From Psoroptes ovis (Eukaryota; Arthropoda; Arachnida; Sarcoptiformes; Psoroptidae), in the NCBI GenBank assembly GCA_002943765.1, contig PQWQ01000016.1, positions 744,001 to 808,000 on the forward strand: a stretch of DNA of 64,000 nucleotides. Direction: 5' to 3'. Positions 1 through 14,774 of this stretch are shown piece after piece. The notes beneath the pieces are model-generated. The model did no database searches. It was not told the DNA's origin and saw nothing but the letters and a program-made list of their open reading frames with translations. The translations under genes and the position numbers were made by a program. The stretch's first letter is position 1, and each line of letters opens with the position of its first letter.

Positions 1-50
1 ACGTAGAAAATTATTGAAAAATTGGCAATAACTTTTCGGACAACCTAATA
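1..50. mobile_element. Palindromic mariner-like MITE, copy 1 (cut by window edge)
   Basis: Right half only: a TTGGCAATAACTTTTCGG arm ending GGACAACCTAA, followed by TA. It belongs to the family described at 57836-57916. Confidence 0.8.
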
Positions 51-1625
51 TATGATTTGAACACACACACACACACACACATTCAATCTATCCATGTATT
101 TACAGTCGTCACAGTAGTTTGACAATCATTTCAACTTTAACTTTATATTTCATATTTCATATAAATATATATGATTCATAATCATTAATCAATGATCATT
201 AATCATTCATTTAATCATTTTGAATGATGATCGATGATTGAATTGAAATGAAATATATTTAAAAATGATCGACTGATATGTTAAGATGATGATCATCATC
301 TTCATCATTTTCATTTCAATAAATAATGATCACATCTCAAATGTTTGATTATTAGCTTTGTGATTATTACCTGCTAATTCAACATAGCTGTGTATGTCTG
401 TCGCGGTGTAATTACTTGTATTTGTTTGAATAATTATTCATATTTCTCTGTGTTTGTTCAAATTAATTCAATTATTATCATCATAAGCATCATCTTCGTC
501 ATCCGAGGCCGATCCGATTCATATATCGACCATTGAAATGATGCTAATTTCTTCAAATAATTCATCTACCCAAAACTGAACCATTCAAAATGACGGAAAT
601 TTGACTTGATTCTTAACTGGTGGTCCGATGGCTAAATGGCTTTCGATTAATCTAAAAAAGGTACCATTTAAAATGTCATCAATTAATCATAATTATCACT
701 GTTTAAATTGATGTTTGAACAAGCGAACAGAGAGACAGAGAATGAGGCGATTGAGAAGCAAAATATCCATTCATCCATATCATTTGGCTTTTTTTTTTGA
801 TAAATATTTTAGGACACACAGAGCCAGGTATAATTTATTCGTAATTTTTCCAACCATTTCTTCGAACCAACCAAACAACCAACCAACCAAACAAACCATT
901 TTGACATTTGACAATTGAATTACGGTCAGTTTTTGTGACCGTTTGATTCAGCTAAAGTAAATCGGTCAATTTTTATCGATGTGTGTGTGAGTGGAAATAT
1001 TCATCAAGTTTAATCGTTTAATTCAAAGAAATATTTTAATTTTAAATCAAAATTGAATATCAACTCTCTGAAAAAATTGCATCGAAATACATTCATTTCA
1101 GTCGATTTTTCGTCGTAGAAAAATGAGCTTTGAGCTTTGCCGAAATGTTTTCATTTTAGAAATGATTCAAATGAAGATGATCAACATCAACATTATCAAC
1201 AAATGATAATGTTGACTTGTCTTTTTCCTTGATTCATTCACCATTCAATCGTTTGAAATTGATTCAAAAAACTGACGAAAATGTTTCTGATGAGAAAATG
1301 ATTTTCAAAGAAATCTATGCATATGTTTTTATACTAATACATTTGAGCTTACACTGCTTAAATGGTGTTTGATTATGTCTGTGATGATGATGATGATGAT
1401 CGAAGCTTCGATCATCCAAAAAGGTGATGATGAATGGACCTTTAAAAACATTTACCAATCATTAATTACTATGTATGTGTGTATGAAGTAGTAATTATTA
1501 CTTTAATCGATCTATCGATGATATTATGATGATGATGATGATGAAGCTCATCTTCATCATCATAATATCAATCATATATAATTTCATTGATTAGCTGAAA
1601 ATTGATCCTTATTAATTAATTAATT

Positions 1626-1656
<31 letters not shown>

Positions 1657-4600
1657 TCAGATTAGATCAGCTGATCAAATCTGAAATTAAAGATATCATT
1701 AACTAAACGATTGCTGATGATTGATTGATTGATTGATTTATCAAACAATGTTGATCATCATCATACGAAATATCAGGCGATTAGATTATCATTATTACAT
1801 ATCAGCAGATATTACACACACACACACACACACACACTCTTATATTTTTAAAATTGAATCATTCAAGTTCAATTTAAAATTTTGATTTTTTGATTTTTTT
1901 TTTTTTTGATGAAATATCAAGATTGGCCGATTATCATTATCGTTATTATTAATCTTTATATCTCTCGCTCAATCTCAATCTATTATTAACAAACAACAGC
2001 GATAACATTGTATAATTATCCAATTACAAAAAAAAATGTGAAATCTAAACATCTTAACATCTTAGTGTGTAGATAGATTGTAAATATGTGCATGTGTGTG
2101 TATTCACAAGTGTGAATTAAGTATTTGCAGCTATTTAACATTAAAATAGAAGAAGAAGAATTAATTCAAAATTTAAGAAAAATTCAAGAAATATTTAAGA
2201 AAGATTTAAGAAAATGATTGATGATTAATTAAGCTGTAATGATAATGATGATGATAATGTTTGTATAGATTGATCGATCGATTGATAATAAATCAAATTG
2301 ATATGATATATTTGAATGAATATATCTGATATATTTTTTTGGATATTTACATTTAATAAATATTTATATTCAATGGTTAATTAATCGTTTTGATAACAAC
2401 ATGACAGCTTTAACTGCTTGTTTGTTTAGTCTTATGTTTATTTGTTTGTTTTTGAATCTATTCGCAACCTATCAAGCAATGTTTAATCAATGCACTTCGG
2501 TGTTTTGATCAATCAAAGATCGATAAATCTATAGATTTATGTATGGATTTGCGTGTGTGTGTGTGTATGAGTGTTCAAGTGCATCAAATTATTGAATAAA
2601 TCAGATCTGATAATGAGCTGATAAATTGCCAATTTAAATATATTCAGGTGTTCCGAATATCAATATTTTGAAAATATTCAAATGACCAATATCGACTTGA
2701 TTGCCAAGGATGTTTAATGTTTATACGGCAACGAAGATGATGTTGTTTTTTGCCCCGATAATTAAATGTTGATCAAGTTTGTTTGCATGTCAATCAATCG
2801 ACATGACTAATTTATCAACACATTACTGGCTGTGTATAGCTTCAGCTGAAATGATTGAATCAAGATTGAATCGAGATCAAGTCGAGTAAATATCGAGCAA
2901 ATATCGATACAGGCCACTCAGACATACTGTATACAAAGATGCAGCGATGAAATATGGTTGAAATTAATGAAATTTTTAAAAATTTTAAATTGATAATTAT
3001 TTTTCTGAAAAATAAAAATTAATTGACCACTTCACAGTGGGCTATTTTTTTTTTTTTTTTTTTGAAAAAAAAAAAATCATTTAAAAGCTGTCAAAATTTT
3101 TTATTTATTTTTTCCAATAGGTTGAAATAGCTGCCCGAGAAAGACACGGGCTAAGCAAATAGCGAGCAAAAACATTTCATCTTGGCACTGAATTTCAAAC
3201 AGTTAAATTGAATCAATTGATTGATTCAATTTCATTAAATTCAACCAAACAACTGATTTGAATCACACTCAACACTGTTGGTTTTTAAGGCGCCAAATTT
3301 TAAGTTTCTTAGTCAGTTTTTTTTCAACCAAAAAATGATCATCATTTATATGACCAGTGAATCAGTGTTTGTTTGTGTGAAAAATGCATCAACACACCAA
3401 TCAATCACCACAGTGGCAAAAACACCAAGAAACCAAAAAATTTTTGATAAATTTTTGACCAAGAAAAATATAAATAAATACACTTGTCAGGGTTGTGTTA
3501 GTAGTGATGAGTTGTCCATTTTTTACTGGTGTTTGTTTGTGATGTTTAAGATGTTTTAAAAACCAACCAAAAATACCTCATAATATATCGACTCGTGACC
3601 AGTGAAAAATTAAAATTCAACATTTTTCAACCATTTCAGCTTCATCGTCACCGAATTCTTAAGCTCATCACCCATTCAGCTTCATTTCACCAACAACTTG
3701 TTCAACTAATTCAGCTCATCCAGCTAGCTATTCATCAGCAAAGGTGAGTAATCACGACAAATAATGATCAATTCTGAATTTCTGAAATTTTTCCTGAATT
3801 TCTCCTGTGATTTCTTGCATCAAAAATACACATTGAAAAATACACACATTGATAATTCGGTAGCCGGAGAGTGATGAAGGTATTTTTTTTTAACTGAGTG
3901 AAAAAACTCACCAACTTCCCACACTGCTTACATTTGTTTGTGTCAAATTTAGCCAGTTTAACATCAGTTGTTGTTGTTGTTGTTTGTGGTTAATGAATTA
4001 ATGAATGAATCAATGAATGAATGGTGAAATTAAACTTAAAAAATTGAAATAAAGTCAATCGAACATCGCCTTGAATGATCGATTGTAATATCGTTTTTTT
4101 GATTTTTTGCTTTATATTGGATGCCAGTTGTTCACATGAGTTCTATGAGAATTTTTCAATTTTTTTTTTTTTGAAAACTGAAAACACACAGCATTCAATC
4201 AATGGCACCCTAAAAAACACATTAAAAATGATCGATGATGAATTGTGTGTGTGTATTATTATTCGTTTTAAGTATAAAGCTTGATTTTTAGCCACCGAAG
4301 CATCGATATTGAGATGCATTCAAACAAACACATACAGTAAACACATAGGTGTACACGTAACAAGCAAACACACTAAAACCATCCAGCAAGCTGGCCAGCC
4401 AGCCAGCCACCAACACGAATTTTTTTGATTTCATATTTCAAATTCATTTTGAATTCAATTCAAATTCAAATTCAATTGTCAGGTAGCCACCAGGTAAGCG
4501 TTTGAAATTATTCAATATTATTAATAAGCTAAAACAAGCTAATAAGCTAGCTAAACAGACAGCTTTAGCCTTGAATCGATTATTTCGTTTTCGATAGAAT

Positions 4601-5457
4601 TGAATCGTTTGTATTTGAATATATATATATGATTTGTGAAAAAAAAGCACAGAAATATTGATTGAATTGAATTAAAATTCAAATGAATTGATTGAATTAA
4701 GAATCCTTTTATTCAATTATTAATTTGTGTTTTTTCGTTGTGGATGGATGAATGGAAAATTTCCAAATACGTCTTTGTATTGAAGAAATGATTGGAAATA
4801 TTTTGAAGAAATTTTTAAGAAAATAATTTCAAATTAAATTTTGAAATTTTCAAAAATGAAAATAACACCTTTGGGTTATATTCAATTCAATTGAATTACA
4901 AGTCGATTTCAATTCAATTCGAATCAATTTATTCTGTTAATCGTTATCGAGAAAAATTGAACAAACACAAACAAAATAATTAAAATAATTATCATTTTTT
5001 GATAATTAACTTTTTGGAGATTCTTTGATTATTGAAAATGTTCAAAGATACTGATGATAATGTCGATGATGATGATGATTATGAATGCCTTGTTATCGAT
5101 TACGAACGAATGATTGATTGATTAATTTTGTTTGATTTGATTCAAGTTGTTGTCTTTAAGGTATTTGAAATTCAAAATTTAATCACCAAAAATACACACA
5201 TTCGTGTAAAGATTGTATTTTTGAAAATCAATCAGATTGATTGATTGATTGATTGTCATTCAATTTTTGAAAATTATTAAATTTTTGGAAAAAATTTAAT
5301 TAATAAATTAATTAATTCATTCGTCCATCCATCCATTTTTCAATGAAGAAATTACATCATTAAATGTAATTTCAGATCTTTGAATTGAATTGAATTTTGA
5401 ATATTTGTTTCTAAATGTGAAAAATGTGAAAATGTATTGATTTTGTTATATATGCAT
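51..5457. other. Intergenic, simple-repeat-rich
   Basis: No convincing coding frame. Holds (AC)10 at 61-80, an (AATC)n tract near 1626-1655, (AC)n near 1814-1837, a T20/A12 pair near 3043-3077, and a perfect 17-bp inverted repeat at 1519-1535/1554-1570. Splice-donor-like sites CAAAG|GTGAGT (3743/3744) and CACCAG|GTAAGC (4493/4494) on the + strand follow pyrimidine-rich, CA-rich sequence and could end untranslated exons. Confidence 0.6.
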
Positions 5458-5538
5458 TTAGGTTGTCCCATAAGTTCTTGCTGTTTTTTAAATTTTTTTT
5501 CCATTCGAAAAACGGCAAGAACTTATGGGACAACCTAA
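5458..5538. mobile_element. Palindromic mariner-like MITE, copy 2
   Basis: 81 bp, TTAGGTTGTCCCATAAGTT ... AACTTATGGGACAACCTAA: the outer arms are perfect inverted repeats of the CCATAAG subtype with a T/A-rich centre. Nearest relatives are copies at 61371, 61921 and 62521. Confidence 0.9.
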
Positions 5539-8500
5539 TATGATTTGATATGATGATGAGATTGATGTGATGTGTGCACATGTTTCATGCCATATTTTCT
5601 TGTGTTGACAAATATCAAATCAAATCAATGAAAAATTATGATTATGATTAATCATTTTTTGATATTTTGATGCTGCTTCTGCTTCAGCTGATGCTTATGC
5701 TGATGCTGATGATATGGATTAATTTGCAATTAATCCATACACATAAATATAATCAATTAATCAATCATTGATCATTTGATCAAGATGTTTATTGTGATTA
5801 TTCAATGATTGAAAATAGTAAATTGAATCAAATTGATTTGAATAATTACGACGACCTACAAATAGATTAGCATTCGGTACGATTTAAAACTGAATTAGAA
5901 TTTCGTTCGGTAAATTTTGATTATTTTCACTTTGATCATTTCGGTTTTCAAGCTTCAATCAAATTTATTTCGGATTTTTCAATTTCCCTCAAATCATTGC
6001 TTCTATTTAAAAGTACTGATGATGATGTTCACTTTTGACTTGTATTTTCGATTCATTTTTGACATTTTTTTTAAAATGAACTGTCAAATGACCGATTTCA
6101 TTCATCATTTTCGATTTGACATTTTATTTTCAAATGAAAACATATATCGGTGGTTTAAGACGAAGATAAAGAGGTAACCAGAGATAGTATCAAAGATGAA
6201 GAGAGGGAGCTAAATAATAATAAAAGGGTTAATTTGTGTGTTTGTTTTGCCGTAAATTCTAAGAATTAAATGAAAAAATCAAAGAAAATTACAAACATTT
6301 AGCCGATAAATGTTTGTTTGATTTGATTTGTTTGATATTTCTTAGAATTACTACCTTGTAGATTGTGTACATGTGTGCATAGAAACACATTGAATTTCTT
6401 GGAAATTTTTTTAAAGATTCAATTCGAGAAGAAGAAGAAGAAAAACAGTCAAGTCGAATTTATTCGATCATTTAAACAGTCATTGATTAATTAAAACATT
6501 TGATTCAATTCGCTTCTCAGGTAGCGAATAATGATCACTTAAGATTCAAATTCAAGATGTTTAAGAAAAAATTGTTTAAATTCTTCAATGGGTTAAAAAA
6601 GAGGGAGAAGAATTTCACAATTGCCGTTTCACGGCGAAATTATCATTTAATTTTAAATTTCTTGAATTTTGAATGTCTTGAATTTCTTGAATTCTACGAA
6701 AAATTAATTCTTAAATAATAATCTTCGATTATTATCACTTGAAATCAATTAATCAAGATTAAATTAATTCTTTAGTTGTTATTTCAGTCAAAGAAATTGT
6801 TTTAAGAAAAAATTACCCAAAGTGTTAATTGCCTCATATCAAAGCTCTCATATGAGTTCCTTGTAAAAAGCAGCCGAAATTGTAACAAAAAATCACCCCT
6901 TTGAATACAATTTGATACAATTATTTTATTCATAAAAATGAAATAATGAATTAAGAAAGACAAATGAATGAAATGATTTCGAATGATTTTAAATTCTTGA
7001 AATTTTGAGAATGTTTAATTGATATTCTCATATAATCCTCGAAGGTAGATATAAAGGTCTTCAAGGTTTATTTGAATATTTTCAAAGTATTTTGTATTTC
7101 ACCTTTGAAGGTATTTGAAATTCATAAATTCAAGATTATTTACATCTTATGATATGAATATTTTCGGATATTTATTTTCAATGAAAACACCCAAAAAAAT
7201 ACAGATCAAATGAAAAATGAATGAATAAATAAATAAATAAACTCACACAAATCATTTCGTTTCATTCAATGTATTTGTTTCGAATCGGGGTTTCCATTTG
7301 CCATTACCTTTATTCGTTTATTCATTCATTCATTGATCTCAAATTTTCAAAATGTTAAACATTATCATTTGATTATTCAATGATTATCATTATTAGTATT
7401 ATCATAATCATAATAATCATTATCAAACATTAAACAACACCTACACCTGCTAAAATTGACATTTGAAAAACGGGTAAAATCACGCCGAAAGTAATCAATT
7501 TCGGTTGATTTTCCAGCATTCAAGCATTATTCACATTCATTAGGCTTAGATTGATGAAATCTTGCACGAAATTACTTTGCTAATCGTTCAATTAAATACA
7601 ATTTTGGCGCCGAACAAATTTCGGAAATCTTTAATTTTTTGATCCAATTAACAAATGCATGTGTAAACTTGACTTGTGTTTGTGTGTGTGTGAAGTTAGA
7701 CTTGTATTTGAAAAGGTTCTCATCAACAAAAAAAGGTTGAATTTTTGAAAATTTTCAAAAATTTTCCGAAGTGAAACTTTTTTCCATTAAATCGAAACTA
7801 AGTTTGATCAATGCATCCCCACCATACTCTACATTACACACTGACATCCACACACACACATTCGTTTGATTTTTCAATGTGAAAATTCAAAGATTTGTGA
7901 TTTTTGGGAATTTTGTGACTTTGTCTTTGAATATATTCATGAAGATAATCTTGAAACAAGATTTGACTTACATTTTTGAAATCTTTTGCTTTGAAAATGA
8001 ATTGTTTGTCGTTGTATTTGATTATGTTTGAATATTTGTGGCTCGTTGAAAATTGTTTCACTTTGTTTCAATCGTTGATTTATGTGATTTGATTTCGATT
8101 TATTCATTTGATTTGAATTTATTTTGATTTTATTTTGTTTAATTTTGTATCAAAGACATAAAAGTTGAAATAATACACAAAGCGTTGTGTTATTTTCTCA
8201 AATTATTAGTCAAAATCTATAATCTCTTTTTGATCGTTGAAAATACATTGAGAAATTTATTCGAAGAATTTCAATTTGAATTTTTTCTTTTCAAATTATC
8301 ATAACCACACACAATTAATAAGTTTTAAAATTTTGAAAATTTGAAATTTTTTGAAATTTTCAAAACTTGAAATTTAAATTTTTTGAAAATTTAAAATTAG
8401 AACAATGTTTTCTGAAAATGAAGCTTATGGAAATCAAATGTTCACAATGTTGATATATTGATACAATTGAAATATCGATAGCAAAACACACAAACACATA

Positions 8501-11500
8501 CATAGTTGATTAACACACGGCTTGACAATAGCACAATTTGATAGCTAGGGCTATAGATACGTTTGGTTGATTGAATAATGATGAATTCATTCAAATAGTC
8601 GGTTACAAATAGATTGAATTGAGTTTAGAAATGATTTTTTGAAAAACTAAAAATCGATTGAATTGATGTTGCGGGTAGAAAAGAATGGATTATATAATGA
8701 TCCATTTATTGACTCATGGAAATTCATGGAAAAATTTCAAAAATAAAAATATAATTAATTTCAATGATTTTTCAATAAACTTTAATACAATCGAGTTGAA
8801 CTGATTGAACCTAAAAAGAGTTATTGATTAACCGAAACACGCACACACACACACACAAATTGAAACGAAATTATTAAATTGAAAATTTGAAAAAAAATTA
8901 ATCAACAATCATTTCTCAAATAGCATCGTAGATTTAGTTATTCTTTAGATTTGTTTCCGATGAATTCATTCATTTAATCTTTCAATTGGATTCATTTCAA
9001 TTATTTTCAGTGATTAAATTTAATTTCATTTGATTTCAATTAAATTCTTTGAAAATAAAAAAATTCTCTCGTTAAATCATACAGCAATCATTTGATAATG
9101 CTAATATATAATGTAAATATCGATGAATATCGTTTGCAATGTATTATCGGGTATTATTTCAAATAAAATTGAATCGGTTGAATTGAATTTTCTGCGTACG
9201 AACAAAAATCAGTGAAAAAATTTCCAAAATCACAAATACATACACACACACACACACACACACAGAAAAGAGATCGACAATGTTTGAATGACTGATGCAA
9301 ACTGATCGACTTGTTTTTTTTTCTGATTTTTTCTAGTTCATTTTTTCTGCTGTTTAGTTTAGTATTTTTGGTTATTTTTGAATAAATGCTGCTGCATCCA
9401 TCCATCCATACACACATTCAGTGTATTTAATGTTGCTGTGAGTCTATGTGCTGCTGCTGTGTGTGTGTTTGTATTGGCATTTTACAAAATATATTTTCAT
9501 TTTCTCGTTGCCCACAATGGCAGCATTTGTGTTGTTGGTGGTGGTGCTCGTATATGAGCTTATATTTGAGTTTTGCTTGTTTGTGTATTGTATATACGGA
9601 CGATGCTGCCGTTCGTCGTCGTCGATGATGGTGATGGAGCTAAGAGAAGAAGGAAAACAAGATTTTCATTTTTCAAATGCTGCAATGGCAAATCATCAAA
9701 GGCTATTGTATGTACGACGTTTGACGATGTAGAGTTTTTTTTTTGATCAAAGTAATTCAATGTATTTTGCTTTGATTTTCGTGTATCGAATGGATTGAAG
9801 AGAATTATTGAATCATTTGCTGCTGATCATCAGCAGCAATGTTGTTGTTGATGATGATGATGATCACACACAAGCAATAATAATGCTGCAATGTAAGATT
9901 TGGACACAATTTTTTGTGTATGTATGGTTGCAACGACATTTTTGTAAAATGTAAGCACAGTAATTTTTGCAGCTGCTGCTGCAGCGAAATTGCTTTCGCA
10001 ACTATAGCCTTTGATGCGCATATGCAATTACTTTAAATGTTGCTACAATGTTCGATGCGCAAATCAAAGAAGAAGAAGCAATTCTTCCACTCTTTATGTT
10101 CAAACAATTCTTGTGTGAACAAGAGGATATATGTGTTTTCAATGGACATATATTCCTCGTTTGTTTAGCTGCTTTTGGCGCCCGTTTCTCTCTCTCTCTC
10201 TGTGTGCTGTTTACCAACGACTAAGGGCGCCATGGTCTTGGCTTCTAGTGGCATTCGTTTGATTTAGCCAAAACTTTTAGCCAACTGAAATAAACAGCTT
10301 CAAATGATTATCAGAGAAATTTTTTTTCTTTTTTTGATCAAAATGATTGGATAATGGCAAATACTCGATGGGAGTGTTTTTCTCTTGAATTGTTTCGTTT
10401 GAAAGCTTTGATATTTTGGACTATGATTATTTGGACACACACAAACAAATAAACAAATCAAGAATCGTGAATAATCAATGGATTGATTTGATCAATCTGA
10501 GAGAATATTCCGAATCAAATTCTAATTCAAAATAGAGCCAAATCGATTCCAAATTCCTGGGTCGTTTCCATTTGAATTCAATGACCAAACACCGAATTTT
10601 GAAATTGCAACAAAATCAATCAAGCAATTAATTATTTTGATCAATTTTGACTGTTTGAAATTTTTCCAAGCACTTCAAACCCTTCTTAGAGGCTAAATAC
10701 TTGATACAACAGCAACAACAACAACAACAATTTCAAATTCTTTGAATCATTTTTCATTCGTAGAAAAAATAATTAATTTTAAACTATACGAGTGTTTATT
10801 TAGTAGAGCTTAAGTCAGCAATGTTTAGCTTTGATTTTGATTAAAATGATGATGAAGAAATCACCCATTAAAATCATTAAATTTTCAACGAAAAAGGGGT
10901 CGCGAAAAACATTGTCCAAACATTTTTTCAAGTCCCCGATTCTCGGTTGTTGTTGTTCATCGATGTCAGGCGTGAATCATCATTGTTTGGTTTATTACGT
11001 TGGAAAAATACATTGAAGAATTTGAATTTCTCCCTCTGCTGCCAGGCTGCCAGGCTGCCTGCCTCTATCGTTCTCCACTCACCAAATTTTCAATTTCATC
11101 TTGATTACATTCGTGTGTACTATGTGTGTTGGTATTTTCGTATCGAAGAATCCAATTCTGAGGCCAATTCTGTCATTCATTGTGGCTGTGTGTTATTCAC
11201 AATTGTGTTGTTCAATTGTTTGTTGTTGTCAGTGTTTGTATTCGTTGATTCTTTGATTCTTCAATTCACTTTATTTTTTTTTTTATTTCTATTTCGACAT
11301 TTTTGCTGCCATCAATCACAATGGTTTTGAAATAGTGAAAAAGGCCAAGAATAGAATTGGTAAATTGTGATTGTTTTCGGGTTGTTTGGCTGTTTGGCTG
11401 TTTGGCTGTTTGAAATACAAAAACATTCACATATTCAGTACACATTGTATTGTTTTTGGTTTATTTTCTTCATATTGTTTGATAAATATTGCTTTATATT

Positions 11501-12737
11501 ACGAAAAAATCATTGAGAAATATTTGATATTTTTAGTGCTTCGTATTGTTTTCAATGAAATTGAATTTTCCCAAGTACAAATAACGCCTTAATAGGCGTT
11601 AATCATACCATTTTTATGAAGCTGATTGGTTTATTTTTTCGAGATTTTTTATTCAATGAAAATGTTTATGAATGAATCAATATGAATGAATGAATGATAC
11701 TGTAGCAACAAATGAAGCCATGTTTTAAAAAATTCAATGATGATAATGATGATGAAATAGTGTGTGTGTGTTAACATGCGCCAAAATCAATGGCTATAAG
11801 GTGGAGCTTTTTTCAATTTTTTCAAATTTTGTGCCATCATCATCCATTTCGTTTTGTTTTGTTTTTTTGTGTTTCGCTTGAATGACTGGTTTTTCTCCAT
11901 TCATTTATTCATTCAAATTGGCTGAATTGTTTTTCGTTGCTAGCAAAATATATTAGCTTTGGTGTATTGGTGAACACGAAACAAAAATACTAAAACGAAA
12001 CCAGACTCATACACTAAAAGTAATGGCGCCAAACACCGCCAACAGTTTTTTTGATGCTATTTTTGGGAGCTTACAATAAAACTTATATTGCGCCAAACAA
12101 CAATACCAATGTGGCGCCATACATTGATTTTTGTGTGAACTTTGTTCAGTTAAATCAAGCCAAATGATTCACATTCAAAGATTGGCAAGAAATATTGGTT
12201 GAAAATAAATGTTCAAACGAAAATAGCTTGGTATATGGTCGATCAAATGGCCAACTATGGAAAAAAATAGACCAAAATACAAACGAGAAAACACATATAC
12301 GAATTCCTGAAACAGGAAATTGACTGGTCAAAATACTTCAAAATCAAATATATATTTTCGATCAGAAATATATATATTTCGATGTGTGAAAATTGATCAA
12401 TCGATCGATCAATCGATCGATCGATCGATTTATTTGAAATCATCAATTATGAACGAATCGATTATGGTAAAACTTAATAAGATGCTAGCCTTATTATCCA
12501 AAATTGAAGTTTTGCCAACGTTAAAACAGTAATAATCATTACCATTGAATCATCATCATCATCATTAGTATCATCATCAATTTTTTCTGAAATATTTATT
12601 TTTAGAATTGATGACCGGTAATGAGAATTGAATTAAGTATCTCAATATCATCATCTGCTATAGCTGCTGCTGCTGCGGAAGGCTATAGCTGTTGTTGATA
12701 TTGTTCGGTGGTTGTTTTGTATTTATAAGTGGTAAAT

Positions 12738-12770
<33 letters not shown>

Positions 12771-13748
12771 GCAAGATTTTGATGATTAAAATCTTAATTA
12801 CATCATGTGATGTTGATGATGATGATAATGGTAATGGTGTTTGTGTGTAATGGTTGATGATTGTTGATGGTTGATTGTTGATCATCATTTTAGTTATGAT
12901 TCTATGAATGGGAGAAGAATTACGCGAAATTCTTTGAATTTGAAATACTTAAAATTTGAATCAAAATATATGAATTATGAATTCTGTCTTTGTGAATTAT
13001 GAATTCTTAGTGTGTCTTCGAGTATTATGGCTGATGAATTCTGTCAGAATCAGCAGAAAATCTTGAATATTCAATTTTGAATTGAATTGAAAAATTGAAG
13101 GGATGAAATAGATGAATGTTTGCCTTGTTTTAATATTTGTTTGTTTTATTGAATTTTTTTGTAAAACAAACAAATGTTTGAATGAATTAATACATATTAT
13201 TCTTGAACATGAATTCAAAGAAATGAATCTATTCGTATAAATTGAATTCGTTTGAATGAATGAATGAATTCGTTTTGAATTTGAATGGCAATTGGCCAAA
13301 AGGCATATGCGAGCAAATTCTAAGAAAGAAAAAATTCTGAGAAAATGAAAAATATTCATGTTCAAAATGCCACCAAAGATTGTTCGAGGCAGATATATTC
13401 ATCATTCATAGGCGCCAATAAGCCCATTTGGTCGATTTCGGTCGAAATGAATTTTTTCCTACAAAGCCAAAGCCACAATCACCAAAAAAAAAAAAAAAAA
13501 AAAAAAAAATTGAATGCTTTGATGATGATCAACTTTATTTATTTAATAATACTATTTATGAATGGCTCCAAAAATGATATTAATGACGATAATAATAATG
13601 ATGATGATCATCATCATCATCATCATTGAATTCTTATGTATTTATATTATATCATTTAACAATCATTAGTCGATTGGAAATAAACGAATATATCATCATC
13701 ATCAATGAAATATGAAACATGAATTTTGAATTCATAGAATTATTGTAT
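5539..13748. other. Intergenic, simple-repeat-rich
   Basis: Short open frames only, biased by repeats. Holds (CA)n at 9242-9264, GAT/ATC runs, a GATC/GATCAATC tract near 12396-12431, (TAA)10 near 12740-12770 and A26 at 13484-13509. A slightly less AT-rich patch at 9600-9730 and another at 11030-11090 show no recognised product. Confidence 0.6.
12740..12770. repeat. (TAA)n microsatellite
   Basis: About ten AAT units without interruption. Confidence 0.95.
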
Positions 13749-13824
13749 TTAGGTTGTCCGAAAAGTTTCTGCTGATTATATCATAAGAAATCATGAGAAA
13801 ATTGGCCAAAACTTTTCGGACAAA
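13749..13824. mobile_element. Palindromic mariner-like MITE, copy 3 (right end degraded)
   Basis: Left arm TTAGGTTGTCCGAAAAGTTT; right arm AAAACTTTTCGGACAA then diverges before the CCTAA end. CGAAAAG subtype. Confidence 0.85.
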
Positions 13825-14397
13825 TTGAATCAATATCGATTTCGGTAATACATTCATATTGAATTCAATAGAAATTGTAGAAATTGAATTTGAAAATCAT
13901 CATTAAATAAACATGTTGATGATGATCATCATCATTTGTGATCGTCGATCGTCGATGATGCTAAATGATGATTGTTTTGTTCCATTTTTGTTCGAAACGA
14001 TTCCAATCGTTTTGATCGTTCATCGATTCCATTTGATTTTCCATTGATTCAGTCGTTCGGCGTTGAATGTTTCGGTGAAAATTTTTCTCCCAATTTATTC
14101 TTGGGCGATTATCATTAATATTGGCGAATATATTCGTATATTTTTGTGTGTTTGTAAATGTGTGTTTATGAGTGTAATAACGTGAACAATTTGAGCAAAT
14201 TAACTCTCCTGTATATAGATTTTCAATGAAGCAATTTTCATTTTTCCATTGTTGTCCAATAATAATTATTTCCCATTAGCTTTGCTTATGGACGAAAATC
14301 GACGATAATTATCCCATTCATTCTTCTGAATGGTAACATCATCATAATCATCATCGTTGCTGTTATTATTTTTTGATCATCCATTCACAAACAATTA

Positions 14398-14477
14398 TTA
14401 GATTGTCCAAAAAATTCTTGCTGATTTTCAAATGTTTTCCACACTAGTAAATTGGCAAAAACTTTTCGGACAACCAA
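14398..14477. mobile_element. Palindromic mariner-like MITE, copy 4
   Basis: TTAGATTGTCCAAAAAATTC ... AAAACTTTTCGGACAACCAA, about 80 bp; several mismatches between the arms, so an older copy. Confidence 0.85.
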
Positions 14478-14690
14478 ATATTTTGTGCATCTATGTATAT
14501 GTCTGTTTTGTTATATTGGTGAATATGTGTGTGTATGCAGTATTTGAATATGAAAATTACATTTTTATTTTTTTTTCATATTAAATTCTCTTTGAATTGA
14601 AATTATAATGAATATTATTTCGGGGTATATAATAATTTCAGGGTATATAATTCTCTCTCTTCAAAAAAAATATAAATAAATGAAAATATA

Positions 14691-14774
14691 TTAGATTGTC
14701 CGCAAAGTTTTTTCGGCCGATTATAACGTAGAAAATCATTGTGAAAATTGGCAAGAACTTTGCGGACAGCCTAA
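14691..14774. mobile_element. Palindromic mariner-like MITE, copy 5
   Basis: 84 bp. Left TTAGATTGTCCGCAAAGTT, right AACTTTGCGGACAGCCTAA: both arms carry the same unusual CGCAAAG/CTTTGCG variant. Flanked by TA on both sides. The core GTAGAAAATCAT is shared, in reverse, with copies 8, 12 and 13. Confidence 0.9.

Noticed and set aside
10947..11330. 127-residue + strand open frame
   Set aside because: Phe/Cys/Leu-rich translation of T-rich DNA with no recognisable domain, splice context or conserved motif.
12255..12532. Overlapping open frames on both strands with SIDRSIDRSID
   Set aside because: Produced by the GATC/GATCAATC repeat, which is open on both strands.
14255..14275. TTGTTGTCCAATAATAATT as a further MITE copy
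   Set aside because: Only a short match to the arm; no second arm nearby.
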